Positions 54,233 through 63,249 are shown, counted from the stretch's first letter. The stretch is DNA of 64,000 nucleotides from Cyclobacteriaceae bacterium (GCA_016787665.1 JAEUUC010000009.1:381744-445743); one strand, 5' to 3'. Translations and numbers: made by a program. The notes: a model not told the origin generated them from the sequence alone.

Positions 54233-56089
54233 CTAATTGAGCGGAACGGACGAAAAACCGCCTGCTGGAATAGTCCAGACTTCACGGTTTATGATGAGGT
54301 CGTTTTCACCTTGTTCCTGGATCAGCTTTTGAACACGCTTTCTGAAACTCCAAACCGTATTTCTCCGCAAATCGAGTGTATGCGAGAGTTCTTCCAGTGT
54401 GTATCGGCCAGGGAAGTGAATTTCAACATAAACCAAATAGAAGGCCTTGAATATGGGGAACCGCAGGCCTTGAAAAAGGGTGTGAGCGGTCACTGACTCA
54501 TTGTATCCGCAACGGGTACAACGCCTGGAAAACAGGCGGGTGCTTTCAAAATAATGATCGTGGCCACATTTGCGGCACCGGTAACCGGCATTCCACTTCG
54601 TCTGCTCCAGAAAACGGTAACAGGCGGCATCATCAGCAAAGATGCGTTTGAACTGCTCAAAACTGATATCGCGTTTGAAGGCGGACTCCTGCCGGATTTC
54701 CTGAATACTGCTTTTCAACCGCCAGTTGTCAATGTCCAAAAGGCTATTGATTCTCTTGATTTCTTCGGCCTGCCGCGCCAGTTCCTGGTTTTTGGTCGCC
54801 AACTCAACCGTGCGCTCGCGCACCTTCTCCTCCAGTTCGCGATTGACCTTACTCTGAAGTTGAATGTTTTCTTCCTTTTGTTCAATGATGGAGCGCAAGG
54901 AGCGATCCTGATCCGCCTTCAAAATTCGTATTCGGTCTCCCAACGCAAAAGTCAGGAACAACATCTCGAGAACGAAACTAAAATGGAGGGTGTAGTGCGA
55001 GACGATCGTGAACGGTAAAAAATTAAAGTAAACCAACATTCGCAGAAGAAATCCAATAAACAACACGCCATAAGCGATGACAAAAAACCGGGCGGGCTTG
55101 TATCCCTGATGCCACAGGTGAATTGCCGAGTAAAAGATCAACGATAACGGAATGAGGTCGAGATTCCGGTAGGTCAACAAATGAGGGAAAAACGCCAGGA
55201 ACAAAATAAACCAGCTCGTTCGAAGCACCATCATCGCGACTATGGCCCTGTCCAGCCCGGGGGTCTTCTCCGCTGTGCTTAAAAATTTACGGGTAAACAA
55301 CAGCGACCAGATGATCAGCGAGTACAGGAAAATGCCTGCTGCATAATCGTTCCAGCCGGGATGTTGTGGCCACAAGTACTGAAACCCTATGCCATCGAGG
55401 CTCATGGCATAGCCGGCAACGCTCAGGAGGTAACCGATATAATAAACGTGTTTAATCTCGCGGATGGCCAGATAGACCAAAAAATTATAGAGACTAATGA
55501 TCAGGATCATGCCATAGAATGTCCCAAACAAAAAATATTCGTTCAACGCATAGTACACAAACCGGTTAACCGATCGCAGTGCAATCCGCAGGTCGGCAAA
55601 CTCATGTGATGTAACCCGGAAGTAGTAGGTTACCACCGTGTCGGGCGGAACCTGCAAAACCAGCTCAAAGTTTTTGTGCCGGAATGATCTGCTCTTGAAC
55701 GGATACTGATCACCCATTTCCACCTTTCGGTAACCTCCGCCTTTTTGAGGAACAAATGCGTCAATGTAATCAATGGTCTGATCGTAAAACTCCAACAGCC
55801 AAACACGATCTGATCGGTCGTCCGACCTAACGGGAAAGCTTATCCAATAGGCGGCATTCTCCTGAAAGTCGATATTCTGATAACTCGTGTGCTGTTTAAA
55901 AAGCAGCTGAGAAGGCTGACGAATGACCTGTTCCAGATTCAGGCGCTGTGTGGTATCAACGAAATAATAGAGTTCATGCGGCATAAAATTCCGCTCCTCC
56001 AACGCATCGTCAATTTCCACCGGTGGTTGTGCTTGCGCCTGCCAGGCCCAAACCAATAACCAAACGACCAACCACCTTCCCTTCATCAT
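54233..56089 (-). CDS. 7TMR-DISM sensor fused to an IS1595-transposase-type zinc-ribbon/HTH module; candidate glucan-locus regulator
   Basis: The 618-residue protein has a signal peptide (1-21), a periplasmic DISMED2-type beta domain (about 35-170; ENAAYWISFPVRSDDRSDRV) and seven membrane helices (about 183-385; EYFLFGTFYGMILIISLYNF). A coiled coil (about 391-465) connects to a cytoplasmic tail. The tail reads like the N-terminus of IS1595 transposases: FEQFKRIFADDAACYRFLEQ, KWNAGYRC, zinc ligands Cys505/508 and Cys524/527, then NESVTAHTLFQGLRFPIFKA. A helical HTH-like stretch follows (YTLEELSHTLDLRRNTVWSF). No DDE nuclease domain exists. It lies directly upstream of susC, same strand. Confidence 0.85.
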   Translation of the reverse strand: MMKGRWLVVWLLVWAWQAQAQPPVEIDDALEERNFMPHELYYFVDTTQRLNLEQVIRQPSQLLFKQHTSYQNIDFQENAAYWISFPVRSDDRSDRVWLLEFYDQTIDYIDAFVPQKGGGYRKVEMGDQYPFKSRSFRHKNFELVLQVPPDTVVTYYFRVTSHEFADLRIALRSVNRFVYYALNEYFLFGTFYGMILIISLYNFLVYLAIREIKHVYYIGYLLSVAGYAMSLDGIGFQYLWPQHPGWNDYAAGIFLYSLIIWSLLFTRKFLSTAEKTPGLDRAIVAMMVLRTSWFILFLAFFPHLLTYRNLDLIPLSLIFYSAIHLWHQGYKPARFFVIAYGVLFIGFLLRMLVYFNFLPFTIVSHYTLHFSFVLEMLFLTFALGDRIRILKADQDRSLRSIIEQKEENIQLQSKVNRELEEKVRERTVELATKNQELARQAEEIKRINSLLDIDNWRLKSSIQEIRQESAFKRDISFEQFKRIFADDAACYRFLEQTKWNAGYRCRKCGHDHYFESTRLFSRRCTRCGYNESVTAHTLFQGLRFPIFKAFYLVYVEIHFPGRYTLEELSHTLDLRRNTVWSFRKRVQKLIQEQGENDLIINREVWTIPAGGFSSVPLN

Positions 56090-56132
56090 CAGGTGAAGAT
56101 AGAAAAAACTACATCAACCGCGCACAAAAAAG

Positions 56133-57539
56133 CTATTGCAGGTGCTTCAGGCGCACCACTTCCGCATCTTTTAACATTCGCCACTTGCCGCGCGGCAAGT
56201 CTTTTTTATCGAGGCCCGCATACACCACCCGATCCAGTTTAAGCACCTGGTAGTCGAGCGACTCAAAAATCCTGCGCACAATACGGTTCCACCCGATATG
56301 CAACTCGATGCCAATCGTTTTCTTGTCGTCACTCACGATGGCCACATCATCGGGCACGGCCTTGCCTTCTTCCAACTGCACACCCGCGGCAATCGTGTCG
56401 AAGTCAGCCTTGGTGATGGGTTTATCCAACTCCACTTTGTAAATCTTTTTCACATTATACGAAGGGTGCGTCAGCTTATCGGCCAGGTCGCCATCGTTGG
56501 TGAGCAACAGCAAGCCCGTGGTATTGCGGTCCAGCCGGCCTACAGGGTACACACGCTGCTTGCACGCACCTGCAATCAGGTTCATCACCGTGTTGCGCTC
56601 TTGCGGATCTTCCGTAGTGGTAATAAACCCTTTGGGTTTGTTGAGTAAGATGTAAACGGGTTTCTCCGCAGTCAGCTTTTTCCCCTCGTAACGCACGTCA
56701 TCGGTGGCCTTTACTTTATAGCCCATCTCCGTAACGGTCGTGCCATTTACGCTGACCAGGCCCATCTTGATCAGTTCATCCGCTTCGCGTCTTGAGCACA
56801 CCCCGCTGTTGGAGATAAACTTGTTCAACCGGATCAGGCCATCACCTTTCTTAACACTCTCCTCCTTAGCCTTGCGGTGATACTGTTTTTCTTTTCGGTT
56901 TTCAACAAATGATCTCTTCTTCCGCGTTGCGCGCGCAAAAGGTCGGCTGCGCATCGACTCGCCAGAATCCTCTCGCCTCCGATCATCGCGTTCAGTCCGG
57001 TCGCCATACGGTTTTCGAAAGCCCCGGCCCGTGCCGCGGTCTTCGCCACGAGAGTAGGGAGCTTTGCCTCTTTTGGGAAAACGATCACCGTCTCCTCTGG
57101 GCTCCGGGCGTTCTGAACGATCTCCGTAGGATTTGCCGCTGGCGCGACCCGCCCCGCGATCTTCACCGCGCGCGTAAGGTCGCTTGCTTTCACCCCGCGA
57201 AAAAGGCGCTTTGCCTCTGCGTGGAAATTCTCCGCCTTCCTCTTTTCTACGATCGGTGCGGTCGCCAAACGGCTTTCGAAATCCGGAACGTGGCCCTTGG
57301 TCACGGTCACCGCGGCCTGCGGAATAGGGGCGCTGACTGCGCGACCCGGAACCGGATTCTCCGCGGCTGCCAAATCCGCCCCGTTTGGCACCTCCTTGAC
57401 GAGGTTTGCGGGCGTCATCTTCGGGCGAACGGGAGTCGCGGTCAGACGATGAAAATCGGCCAGCGGGGCGTTGGCGTTGAGGGCGACCAGAACCTCTGCG
57501 GTTGCCGGATGATCGGTCGGGGCGTGTGTTGCGTGCCAT
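56133..57539 (-). CDS. RsuA/RluB-family pseudouridine synthase with a long basic N-terminal tail
   Basis: The 468-residue protein has an S4 RNA-binding domain (IRLNKFISNSGVCSRREADE) and a catalytic domain with the key Asp in YPVGRLDRNTTGLLLLTNDG; WNRIVRRIFESLDYQVLKLD closes it. It converts uridine to pseudouridine, most likely in 23S rRNA (RluB type). The first about 230 residues are an Arg/Gly/Ser/Asp-rich disordered tail with repeated RGEDRG-, KPYGDR- and RGKAP-type units. Basic tails of this kind are common on Bacteroidota family members, but this one is long. Confidence 0.9.
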   Translation of the reverse strand: MARNTRPDRSSGNRRGSGRPQRQRPAGRFSSSDRDSRSPEDDARKPRQGGAKRGGFGSRGESGSGSRSQRPYSAGRGDRDQGPRSGFRKPFGDRTDRRKEEGGEFPRRGKAPFSRGESKRPYARGEDRGAGRASGKSYGDRSERPEPRGDGDRFPKRGKAPYSRGEDRGTGRGFRKPYGDRTERDDRRREDSGESMRSRPFARATRKKRSFVENRKEKQYHRKAKEESVKKGDGLIRLNKFISNSGVCSRREADELIKMGLVSVNGTTVTEMGYKVKATDDVRYEGKKLTAEKPVYILLNKPKGFITTTEDPQERNTVMNLIAGACKQRVYPVGRLDRNTTGLLLLTNDGDLADKLTHPSYNVKKIYKVELDKPITKADFDTIAAGVQLEEGKAVPDDVAIVSDDKKTIGIELHIGWNRIVRRIFESLDYQVLKLDRVVYAGLDKKDLPRGKWRMLKDAEVVRLKHLQ

Positions 57540-57561
57540 AGGAATTAAAGATAGATAAAAA

Positions 57562-57596
57562 TAAAAAAGCGCTCTTCGCCTGAGGCCAAGAGCGCT
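57562..57596 (-). terminator. Intrinsic terminator after scpB
   Basis: Leftwards, AGCGCTCTT...AAGAGCGCT forms a 9-bp perfect stem with an inner GCC/GGC and is followed by TTTTTTATTTTT. It separates scpB from the downstream pseudouridine synthase gene. Confidence 0.9.
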
Positions 57597-57615
57597 CGAG
57601 TTGTGTTAATACGAA

Positions 57616-58182
57616 TTACTGATTCTCCGGTGCTTCACCAATGGTATTCACCTCTTGCGAGAAATCCTTCGGGGTGGGCAACTCCTGGATATCATTTATG
57701 CCAAAATACTCCATGAACTTGGGGCTGGTTCCATACAGCATGGGGCGACCTACGGTTTCCGCTTTGCCCCGGATTTCAATCAATCCCTTGTCCAGCAATT
57801 TCTGCATGGCGTAGTCGCAGTTTACCCCGCGAATGTTTTCCACTTCGGTCTTCGAAATCGGCTGTTTGTAGGCAATGATGGAAAGGGTTTCCATAGCCGA
57901 TGTCGACAGTCTTTTCTTCGACTGCTGCTTGAGCATAATGCCAATGCTGCTCTGGTAAGCCGGCTTGGTCATAAACTGATAGCCGCCTCCGGCCTTGTAC
58001 ACCTGAAAGGCATACTCGTCATTCTGGTATTTTTCTTCCAGGCGCTGAATGGCACCGGTGATATCCTCTTCCGGAACTTCCGCATTGAACATTTCCGAAA
58101 GGCAGGCTTTGATTTCGGCTACCCGCGTAGGTGTGGGCGAGCAGAAGATCAGCGCTTCAACATGGTTTTGTAAGAAGTCCAT
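57616..58182 (-). CDS. scpB: Segregation and condensation protein B (ScpB)
   Basis: The 188-residue protein matches ScpB, the winged-helix subunit of the SMC-ScpAB condensin complex: HVEALIFCSPTPTRVAEIKA, a middle LSTSAMETLSIIAYKQPISK, TEVENIRGVNCDYAMQKLL and GRPMLYGTSPKFMEYFGI. ATG 58182 overlaps the TGA of the DksA-like gene (TGATG), implying translational coupling. The frame has a TTG one codon earlier. The partner scpA is not in the window. Confidence 0.93.
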   Translation of the reverse strand: MDFLQNHVEALIFCSPTPTRVAEIKACLSEMFNAEVPEEDITGAIQRLEEKYQNDEYAFQVYKAGGGYQFMTKPAYQSSIGIMLKQQSKKRLSTSAMETLSIIAYKQPISKTEVENIRGVNCDYAMQKLLDKGLIEIRGKAETVGRPMLYGTSPKFMEYFGINDIQELPTPKDFSQEVNTIGEAPENQ

Positions 58183-58925
58183 CAATCCTGCTTCATCATT
58201 TTCGCTTCAATCGACTGCGTGGTGTGCGGCACGGCAATCAGGCGCTCCTTGGAAATCAACTTGCCGGTAACCGAGCAAATACCATAGGTGCCGTTCTTGA
58301 TTCGGATCAGCGCGTTCTCCAGATTTTGAATGTACTTCTGTTGGCGGGCGGCCAACTGGCTGAGGTTTTCCTTCTCGGCTGTCTCGGCCCCGTCTTCCAA
58401 TACTTTCGTGTTACCACCGGAGGTGGCATCGGTACCTTCATCGTTATTGCGGTTGAGGGTATCCTTCAGGATGCGAAACTCTTCGCGCGCCTTCTCCAGT
58501 TTTTTGTTGATCAGTGATTCAAACTCTTTCAACTCGTCATCGCTGTAGCGCGTGCGGTCATCCACGGTGGACGGCTTGGCCGGTTTATGCGCAACGGGCC
58601 GCTGGGTCAGTTGCGGAAAAATATTGAGCTGCGGGGCAACTTTAGGGGGTGCCATGGCCATTTTGCCTTCCATCTTTTTAGGGGGCGAGGGGGCTTCCGC
58701 TTTCTTAATCACCGGTGTTTTGACCTCCACCTTGCTTGCCACGGCCTTCTTTTCAACCTTTTTCGGAGCCACTTTGGCAACTTTCTTGGCCACTACCTTC
58801 TGTGCCGGCTTCGCCTTTTTTGACGGCTTGGGCGCAGGCTTTTTCTTAGCCGGTTTTGCAGCCGCTTTGGGCTTCGAAGAAGCCTTTTTAGCCGGTTTTG
58901 CGGGTTTTTTCTTCGACTTCGCCAT
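58182..58925 (-). CDS. TraR/DksA-like protein with a Lys/Ala/Pro-rich histone-H1-like tail
   Basis: The C-terminal about 125 residues are DksA-like: SDDELKEFESLINKKLEKAR, a coiled-coil helix, and NGTYGICSVTGKLISKERLI. The zinc-finger cysteines are mostly lost (only one Cys remains), as in many Bacteroidota members. The first about 110 residues are repeated KKPAKPAKK, KPKAAAKP and KPSKKAK units resembling eukaryotic histone H1 tails, likely to bind nucleic acid. It may modulate RNA polymerase or chromatin. A consensus Bacteroidota promoter and a GGAGGA ribosome site precede it, and scpB follows. Confidence 0.87.
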   Translation of the reverse strand: MAKSKKKPAKPAKKASSKPKAAAKPAKKKPAPKPSKKAKPAQKVVAKKVAKVAPKKVEKKAVASKVEVKTPVIKKAEAPSPPKKMEGKMAMAPPKVAPQLNIFPQLTQRPVAHKPAKPSTVDDRTRYSDDELKEFESLINKKLEKAREEFRILKDTLNRNNDEGTDATSGGNTKVLEDGAETAEKENLSQLAARQQKYIQNLENALIRIKNGTYGICSVTGKLISKERLIAVPHTTQSIEAKMMKQD

Positions 58926-58963
58926 AATGTCCTCCGTTTTCTAAGGGGTTAAAAAAGATCGCG

Positions 58964-58994
58964 CAAAAATACGGGCGCAGGCCCCTAAAACAAA
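58964..58994 (-). promoter_or_regulatory. Consensus Bacteroidota sigma-A promoter of the DksA-like gene
   Basis: Minus strand TTTG (58994-58991), a spacer of exactly 19 bp, then TATTTTTG (58971-58964). This is a full match to TTTG-N19-TAnnTTTG. Transcription would begin near 58957, giving a leader of about 32 bp with GGAGGA at 58935-58930. Confidence 0.8.
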
Positions 58995-59062
58995 CATAAG
59001 CGGGTAATTAATTCCCCGGCCAAAAGAGATTATGCCGGGCCTGTGCAGCGGGTGTGCGCGAC

Positions 59063-59392
59063 TCAGGTCCAACTGAACCCTTCGTGGTACACCCCGTGCT
59101 GGTCGAGAAAATGGCGGAATTCGGAATAAGCTGTATTGGTGCAGAACCGTTCCGCCAGTCGTTGCAGTAACCCGGTCTTGTCATCCTGATTCACGCCAAG
59201 TAATGCGAAAAGTTTTTTCGCTTCCTGAGCGGGGACGCGGGCACTGTATTCGTAATCGGAATCACCCCAGTACTCCTCCACCCGCTTACCGATATCATAC
59301 CCCTCCACCACCAACTCCTCACCCTCCCAGCGCGCTTCGATGGTGATGCGGATGTCGCGATTCTCGTAGCGGTACAACGTGATCTCGTTCAT
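59063..59392 (-). CDS. Small cytosolic protein of unknown function
   Basis: The 109-residue acidic protein has no signal peptide or membrane helix. It has a beta-rich start (NEITLYRYENRDIRITIEAR) and a helical end (LLQRLAERFCTNTAYSEFRH). Its ATG overlaps the TGA of the DUF6340-like gene (ATGA), so they are co-translated. I recognise no family; it may be an accessory or adaptor. Confidence 0.7.
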   Translation of the reverse strand: MNEITLYRYENRDIRITIEARWEGEELVVEGYDIGKRVEEYWGDSDYEYSARVPAQEAKKLFALLGVNQDDKTGLLQRLAERFCTNTAYSEFRHFLDQHGVYHEGFSWT

Positions 59393-60294
59393 CGGTCTTG
59401 ATAATGCATCAGCATTTGTTCGGCCTCCGGTATCAGTAAGATTCGGACAGACTCCCGCAAATACTGAATTATAGCTCCTTTATCGCCCTGGCGTTCCGCC
59501 AATACGGCCAGATTATAATTGGCGCGCGCAGCCACGCGGCTATTCGGATTTTCCAGCTGGTGTTCACAAAGCAGTCGGGCTCCTGCCAAATCATCCCGAT
59601 CGATCATCTCCCGCAAACCCGAAAACTCTTTATCGGTAAACAATTTGCGCGAAAAGGTGTCCTCACCCGGTAAATACGGACGCAGGTATTGCTTCACATT
59701 TTGATTGAGGATGGCCATGGCGTCATCGTTATTGGAGACAATGCTGGGGCCAGCTGCAAGCAACCCGCTCAACACCGAACGCGAGGAATGAAATTTCGAG
59801 ACGGCTGTCGTTTCGGAAGTTATCGGCTCCCGATTGCCGGCCAGGTTGTAGGTAACATCAGCCCGGATATCATAAAAAGCTTCCCGTTCTTTTCCAGACT
59901 CGGTTTTCGTAACCTCAACATCTGTTTGATCAAAATACACATTGAGCCGTGAGATATAAATGACATGCGAGCTCTCGTACTGTTTTTGCAAGGCTTGCAC
60001 CGAACTGTCAGCACGGGCAATATCCACCGCCCGGCCAGGAACAAGTACCGTGGGCACTCCGGCCTGTGCAAAACGATCTGCCATCTGGCGAAGGACGTGC
60101 TGAATCAATAATTCAAACTGGGCCGTTTTGGCTTCGCGATACTCCTCCCGGCTAACATCGTATCCGGAGGTGAGCACAATTCGTTTTGCATTCAACGGCC
60201 GGGCCGCCTCATACGGCACCCGGTTAAGCAGGTAGCTGTTGGCTCCGCAACTGCATAAGAACAAGAGCGATAGCGGTACGAGTTTTGTCATCAT
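59389..60294 (-). CDS. DUF6340-like lipoprotein
   Basis: The 301-residue lipoprotein (LCSC, Cys16) has an N-terminal domain with RPLNAKRIVLTSGYDVSREE and SSHVIYISRLNVYFDQTDVE. The C-terminal half is TPR-like (ARANYNLAVLAERQGDKGAI). This layout fits DUF6340 proteins as I remember them. Its function is unknown; an envelope location is likely. It overlaps the small downstream gene by 4 bp and is divergent from the purine phosphorylase gene. Confidence 0.7.
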   Translation of the reverse strand: MMTKLVPLSLLFLCSCGANSYLLNRVPYEAARPLNAKRIVLTSGYDVSREEYREAKTAQFELLIQHVLRQMADRFAQAGVPTVLVPGRAVDIARADSSVQALQKQYESSHVIYISRLNVYFDQTDVEVTKTESGKEREAFYDIRADVTYNLAGNREPITSETTAVSKFHSSRSVLSGLLAAGPSIVSNNDDAMAILNQNVKQYLRPYLPGEDTFSRKLFTDKEFSGLREMIDRDDLAGARLLCEHQLENPNSRVAARANYNLAVLAERQGDKGAIIQYLRESVRILLIPEAEQMLMHYQDR

Positions 60295-60499
60295 ACCTCA
60301 GCCGTGTTTTTCTCAAAGCTACAACTCACTCCGCAATTTCGGGAGTTCAATCGTCATACCATCAACTTGCGCAATTCCGCGATCGCCAGCAGAAAAAAAG
60401 GACACGCTGCGTCAAAACCCAACAACAGGGTTGAATCGATCCAGGGTCAGCGCAGCGCCCAAGCTAAAATTAAAAAATACTCGCGACCTTGGCCGTGTT

Positions 60500-61207
60500 A
60501 TGAGTCTTCACCTGGAGGCTTCTCCCGGAGCCATTGCACCCCTTGTACTGATTGCCGGAGATCCGCTGCGGGCAAGGCATATTGCCGAAACCCAATTGGA
60601 ACAGGCAGTATGTTACAACCGCATTCGCCACATGTTGGGGTATACCGGCTATTACCGCGGTCAGCGCCTCTCCGTTCAGGGCACCGGCATCGGCATTCCC
60701 AGCACCGCGCTCTATTTGCATGAGCTTATCCACGAGTATGGGGTAAAGGTGGTGATGCGGGTGGGCACCTGTGGTGCTATTCAACCCGAGCTTGAGTTGG
60801 GCTCGGTCATCATCGCCTCGCGCGCGCTAACGGACTCGGCTGCGGTTCGGGCTTTTAGCCCTGCGCCATCCCCTATGGCCGATCCGGACATGATGAATTT
60901 GGCGCAGCAAAAGGCCCGGCTGCTGAATGTTTCCGTAGAGGTCGGGCCGCTTTTCAGCACAGACTTATTTTACAGCCCCGATACGGCCCGATATCAAAAA
61001 CCGGCAGCCGAGGGCGTATTGGGTGTGGACATGGAAACGGCTATGCTCTACGCCATGGCCTCCCACTACGGCATTCAGGCTCTGGCCCTGCTCACGGTCA
61101 GCGACAATATCATTACGGGTGCAACCGCACCGGCTGTGGCCCGCGAAAAACACAACGAGGCCATGATGCAATTGGCGCTCGAATTGGCGGCTGATCTGGC
61201 CTCCTGA
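60500..61207 (+). CDS. deoD: Purine nucleoside phosphorylase, DeoD type
   Basis: The 235-residue enzyme of the hexameric PNP/UDP family phosphorolyses purine nucleosides to base plus ribose-1-phosphate in salvage. Motifs are VLIAGDPLRARHIAE, GTGIGIPSTALYLHEL, MRVGTCGAI (phosphate site), GVDMETAMLYAMA and LLTVSDNIITG. Met-Glu-Thr (the META-type segment) binds the ribose, and Asp in SDN is the catalytic acid. ATG 60500 is chosen; the frame extends to 60239 without PNP-like sequence. Confidence 0.94.
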   Translation: MSLHLEASPGAIAPLVLIAGDPLRARHIAETQLEQAVCYNRIRHMLGYTGYYRGQRLSVQGTGIGIPSTALYLHELIHEYGVKVVMRVGTCGAIQPELELGSVIIASRALTDSAAVRAFSPAPSPMADPDMMNLAQQKARLLNVSVEVGPLFSTDLFYSPDTARYQKPAAEGVLGVDMETAMLYAMASHYGIQALALLTVSDNIITGATAPAVAREKHNEAMMQLALELAADLAS

Positions 61208-61264
61208 CGTTTGTCATTTTATTGCCGGGTGTTCGTGGCGTTCTTAGGCCACTATTGCCAACCC

Positions 61265-63187
61265 ATGGGTGAGCACAGCATTCGTATTGCCGAGTACTCG
61301 GAGGAGCGCAGAGCTTTCTTGCAACATCTGTTGCATGACGTGCAGGCGCTGGACCTGATGGTGGAGCGCGGCCTCATCGAAACCGGCATTGCCCGCATCG
61401 GTGCCGAGCAGGAGTTTTTTCTGGTCGATCGGCATTTCAAACCAACCCGCAACGGGCCCGAGATTTTAACCCAATTGAACGACCCCCACTACGCCACTGA
61501 ACTGGCGCGGTACAATCTTGAAATCAATCTCGACCCGCTCCCACTGCAAGGCGACTGCCTGAAAAAAATGGAAGGTCAGTTGTACCAGTTGCTGAAGCAG
61601 GCCAACGCAGCGGCCGGGCAATGGGGTGACCGCGTTTTGCTTACCGGCATTCTGCCCTCCATCGATCTTCGGGCGGTTGACCTCGACTATCTGACACCCA
61701 ACCCGCGTTACCAGGCCCTGGGAGAAATCGTAAGGCGACTGCGCGGCCAGGACTTTGAAGTGAATATCAAGGGCGTGGACGAGTTGATGCTCGCCCACAC
61801 CAACATTCTGCTCGAAGCCTGCAATACCAGTTTCCAGGCTCACTTGCAGGTGAATGCAGACGATTTTGTCAGCCTTTACAACTGGGCTCAGGCCATTTCG
61901 GGTCCGGTGCTGGCCGTGTGTACCAATTCTCCGCTGTTGTTTGGGCGCGAGTTGTGGAGCGAAACCCGCATCACCTTGTTTCAGCAAAGTGTGGACATGC
62001 GCAGCCGAAAATATAATCTGCGCGAACGTCAGCAGCGCGTGTCCTTCGGAAGTAAATGGATTCGCTCGGTGACGGAGGTTTACAAAGATGATATCTCACG
62101 CTATCCGCTGATTTTCCTGACCCAACTGGAAACCGACTCGCTGGCGCAACTCCAACGGGGCGAAACGCCCGAGCTCAAAGCTCTGCGCATTCACAATGGC
62201 ACCATCTGGAAGTGGAATCGACCCTGCTACGGTGTGATCAACGGAAGGCCGCACCTGCGCATTGAGAACCGCTACATACCGGCCGGCCCAACGGTAGCTG
62301 ACGAAATGGCCAACCTTGCCTTTTGGGTCGGCTTGATGAAAGCCATGCCCGAATCGCACCGCGAGATTTGGCACGCCATGGATTTTGAAGACGCCAAGGA
62401 AAACTTTTACAAAGCCGCCCGCATCGGCCTGTTCAGTCAAATGCGATGGGACAACACGTTCTGGAAAACCCAGGATCTCATACTTGACATTTTGCTACCG
62501 TTGGCAAGAACCGGGTTGACGGCAGCCGGCATTGAGCCTGCTCATATCGATCACTACCTCGCCATTATTGAGGCGCGGGTGCGCGCAGGTGTTACCGGTA
62601 GCCGGTGGATGGTGGAAAATTTCCGGCACCTGAAGCGCCAACTGGGCCGCGAGGAAGCCACGGTAACGCTGACCGCAGCCATGTGCCAGCGCATGGATAC
62701 GGAAAAACCTGTACACGAGTGGTTGCCCGTAACCGTAGCGGAGCGCGACCTGCTTTCGCTCGACTATGATCACGTGGGCAACGTCATGTCCACTGATCTG
62801 GTAACGGCACGGGCCAATGATCCGCTCGCGTTGGTGCAAAAAGTGATGGAGTGGCGTCAGATCCGGCACTTACCGGTGGAGGATGACCAGGGCAACATTC
62901 GCGGCATCATCACCCGCAGGCGAATTGACGATTTCCTGAGCCGGTCGGGGCCTGCTCTGGCGCTCACCGCTGAGGATGTGATGATTCGCGATCCGATTTG
63001 CATTACCCCCAGCGTGTCGATTACCGAAGCGATGCAACTCATGCTGGACCGTAAGGTCAGTTGCCTGCCCGTGATTGACCAGGGGCAATTGGTGGGCATT
63101 GTAACGGAACAGGATATGACCGCCCTGCACGAGAAAATGAGCCGGCAGAATACGCGCCCCGCGTTGCGGTTTCCCGGGCCTTCATGA
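61265..63187 (+). CDS. GCS2-family glutamate-cysteine-ligase-like enzyme fused to a CBS-pair domain
   Basis: The 640-residue protein starts at ATG 61265. Its N-terminal domain (about 1-480) is GCS2-like: RIGAEQEFFLVD, LARYNLEINLDPLPLQG, HTNILLEACNTSFQAHLQVN and RNGP-type substrate loops; TIWKWNRPCYG and HLRIENRYIPAGPT follow. The C-terminal part is a CBS pair (VGNVMSTDLVTARANDPLAL, HLPVEDDQGNIRGIITRRRI, then MIRDPICITPSVSITEAMQL and VSCLPVIDQGQLVGIVTEQD). GCS2 ligases join glutamate to cysteine or other amines; CBS pairs sense adenylates. Substrate and effector are unknown. Confidence 0.9.
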   Translation: MGEHSIRIAEYSEERRAFLQHLLHDVQALDLMVERGLIETGIARIGAEQEFFLVDRHFKPTRNGPEILTQLNDPHYATELARYNLEINLDPLPLQGDCLKKMEGQLYQLLKQANAAAGQWGDRVLLTGILPSIDLRAVDLDYLTPNPRYQALGEIVRRLRGQDFEVNIKGVDELMLAHTNILLEACNTSFQAHLQVNADDFVSLYNWAQAISGPVLAVCTNSPLLFGRELWSETRITLFQQSVDMRSRKYNLRERQQRVSFGSKWIRSVTEVYKDDISRYPLIFLTQLETDSLAQLQRGETPELKALRIHNGTIWKWNRPCYGVINGRPHLRIENRYIPAGPTVADEMANLAFWVGLMKAMPESHREIWHAMDFEDAKENFYKAARIGLFSQMRWDNTFWKTQDLILDILLPLARTGLTAAGIEPAHIDHYLAIIEARVRAGVTGSRWMVENFRHLKRQLGREEATVTLTAAMCQRMDTEKPVHEWLPVTVAERDLLSLDYDHVGNVMSTDLVTARANDPLALVQKVMEWRQIRHLPVEDDQGNIRGIITRRRIDDFLSRSGPALALTAEDVMIRDPICITPSVSITEAMQLMLDRKVSCLPVIDQGQLVGIVTEQDMTALHEKMSRQNTRPALRFPGPS

Positions 63188-63249
63188 TCAATATCATGGT
63201 TTTTCTCAAGTTTGTTGCCGTACCTTAAGCGTAAGAAAAAGGAGGTTGT

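Noticed and set aside
54004..54285. 93-codon minus-strand open frame in the susC upstream gap
   Set aside because: It overlaps the end of the regulator gene and several inverted repeats, has no family features, and is better explained as structured non-coding DNA.
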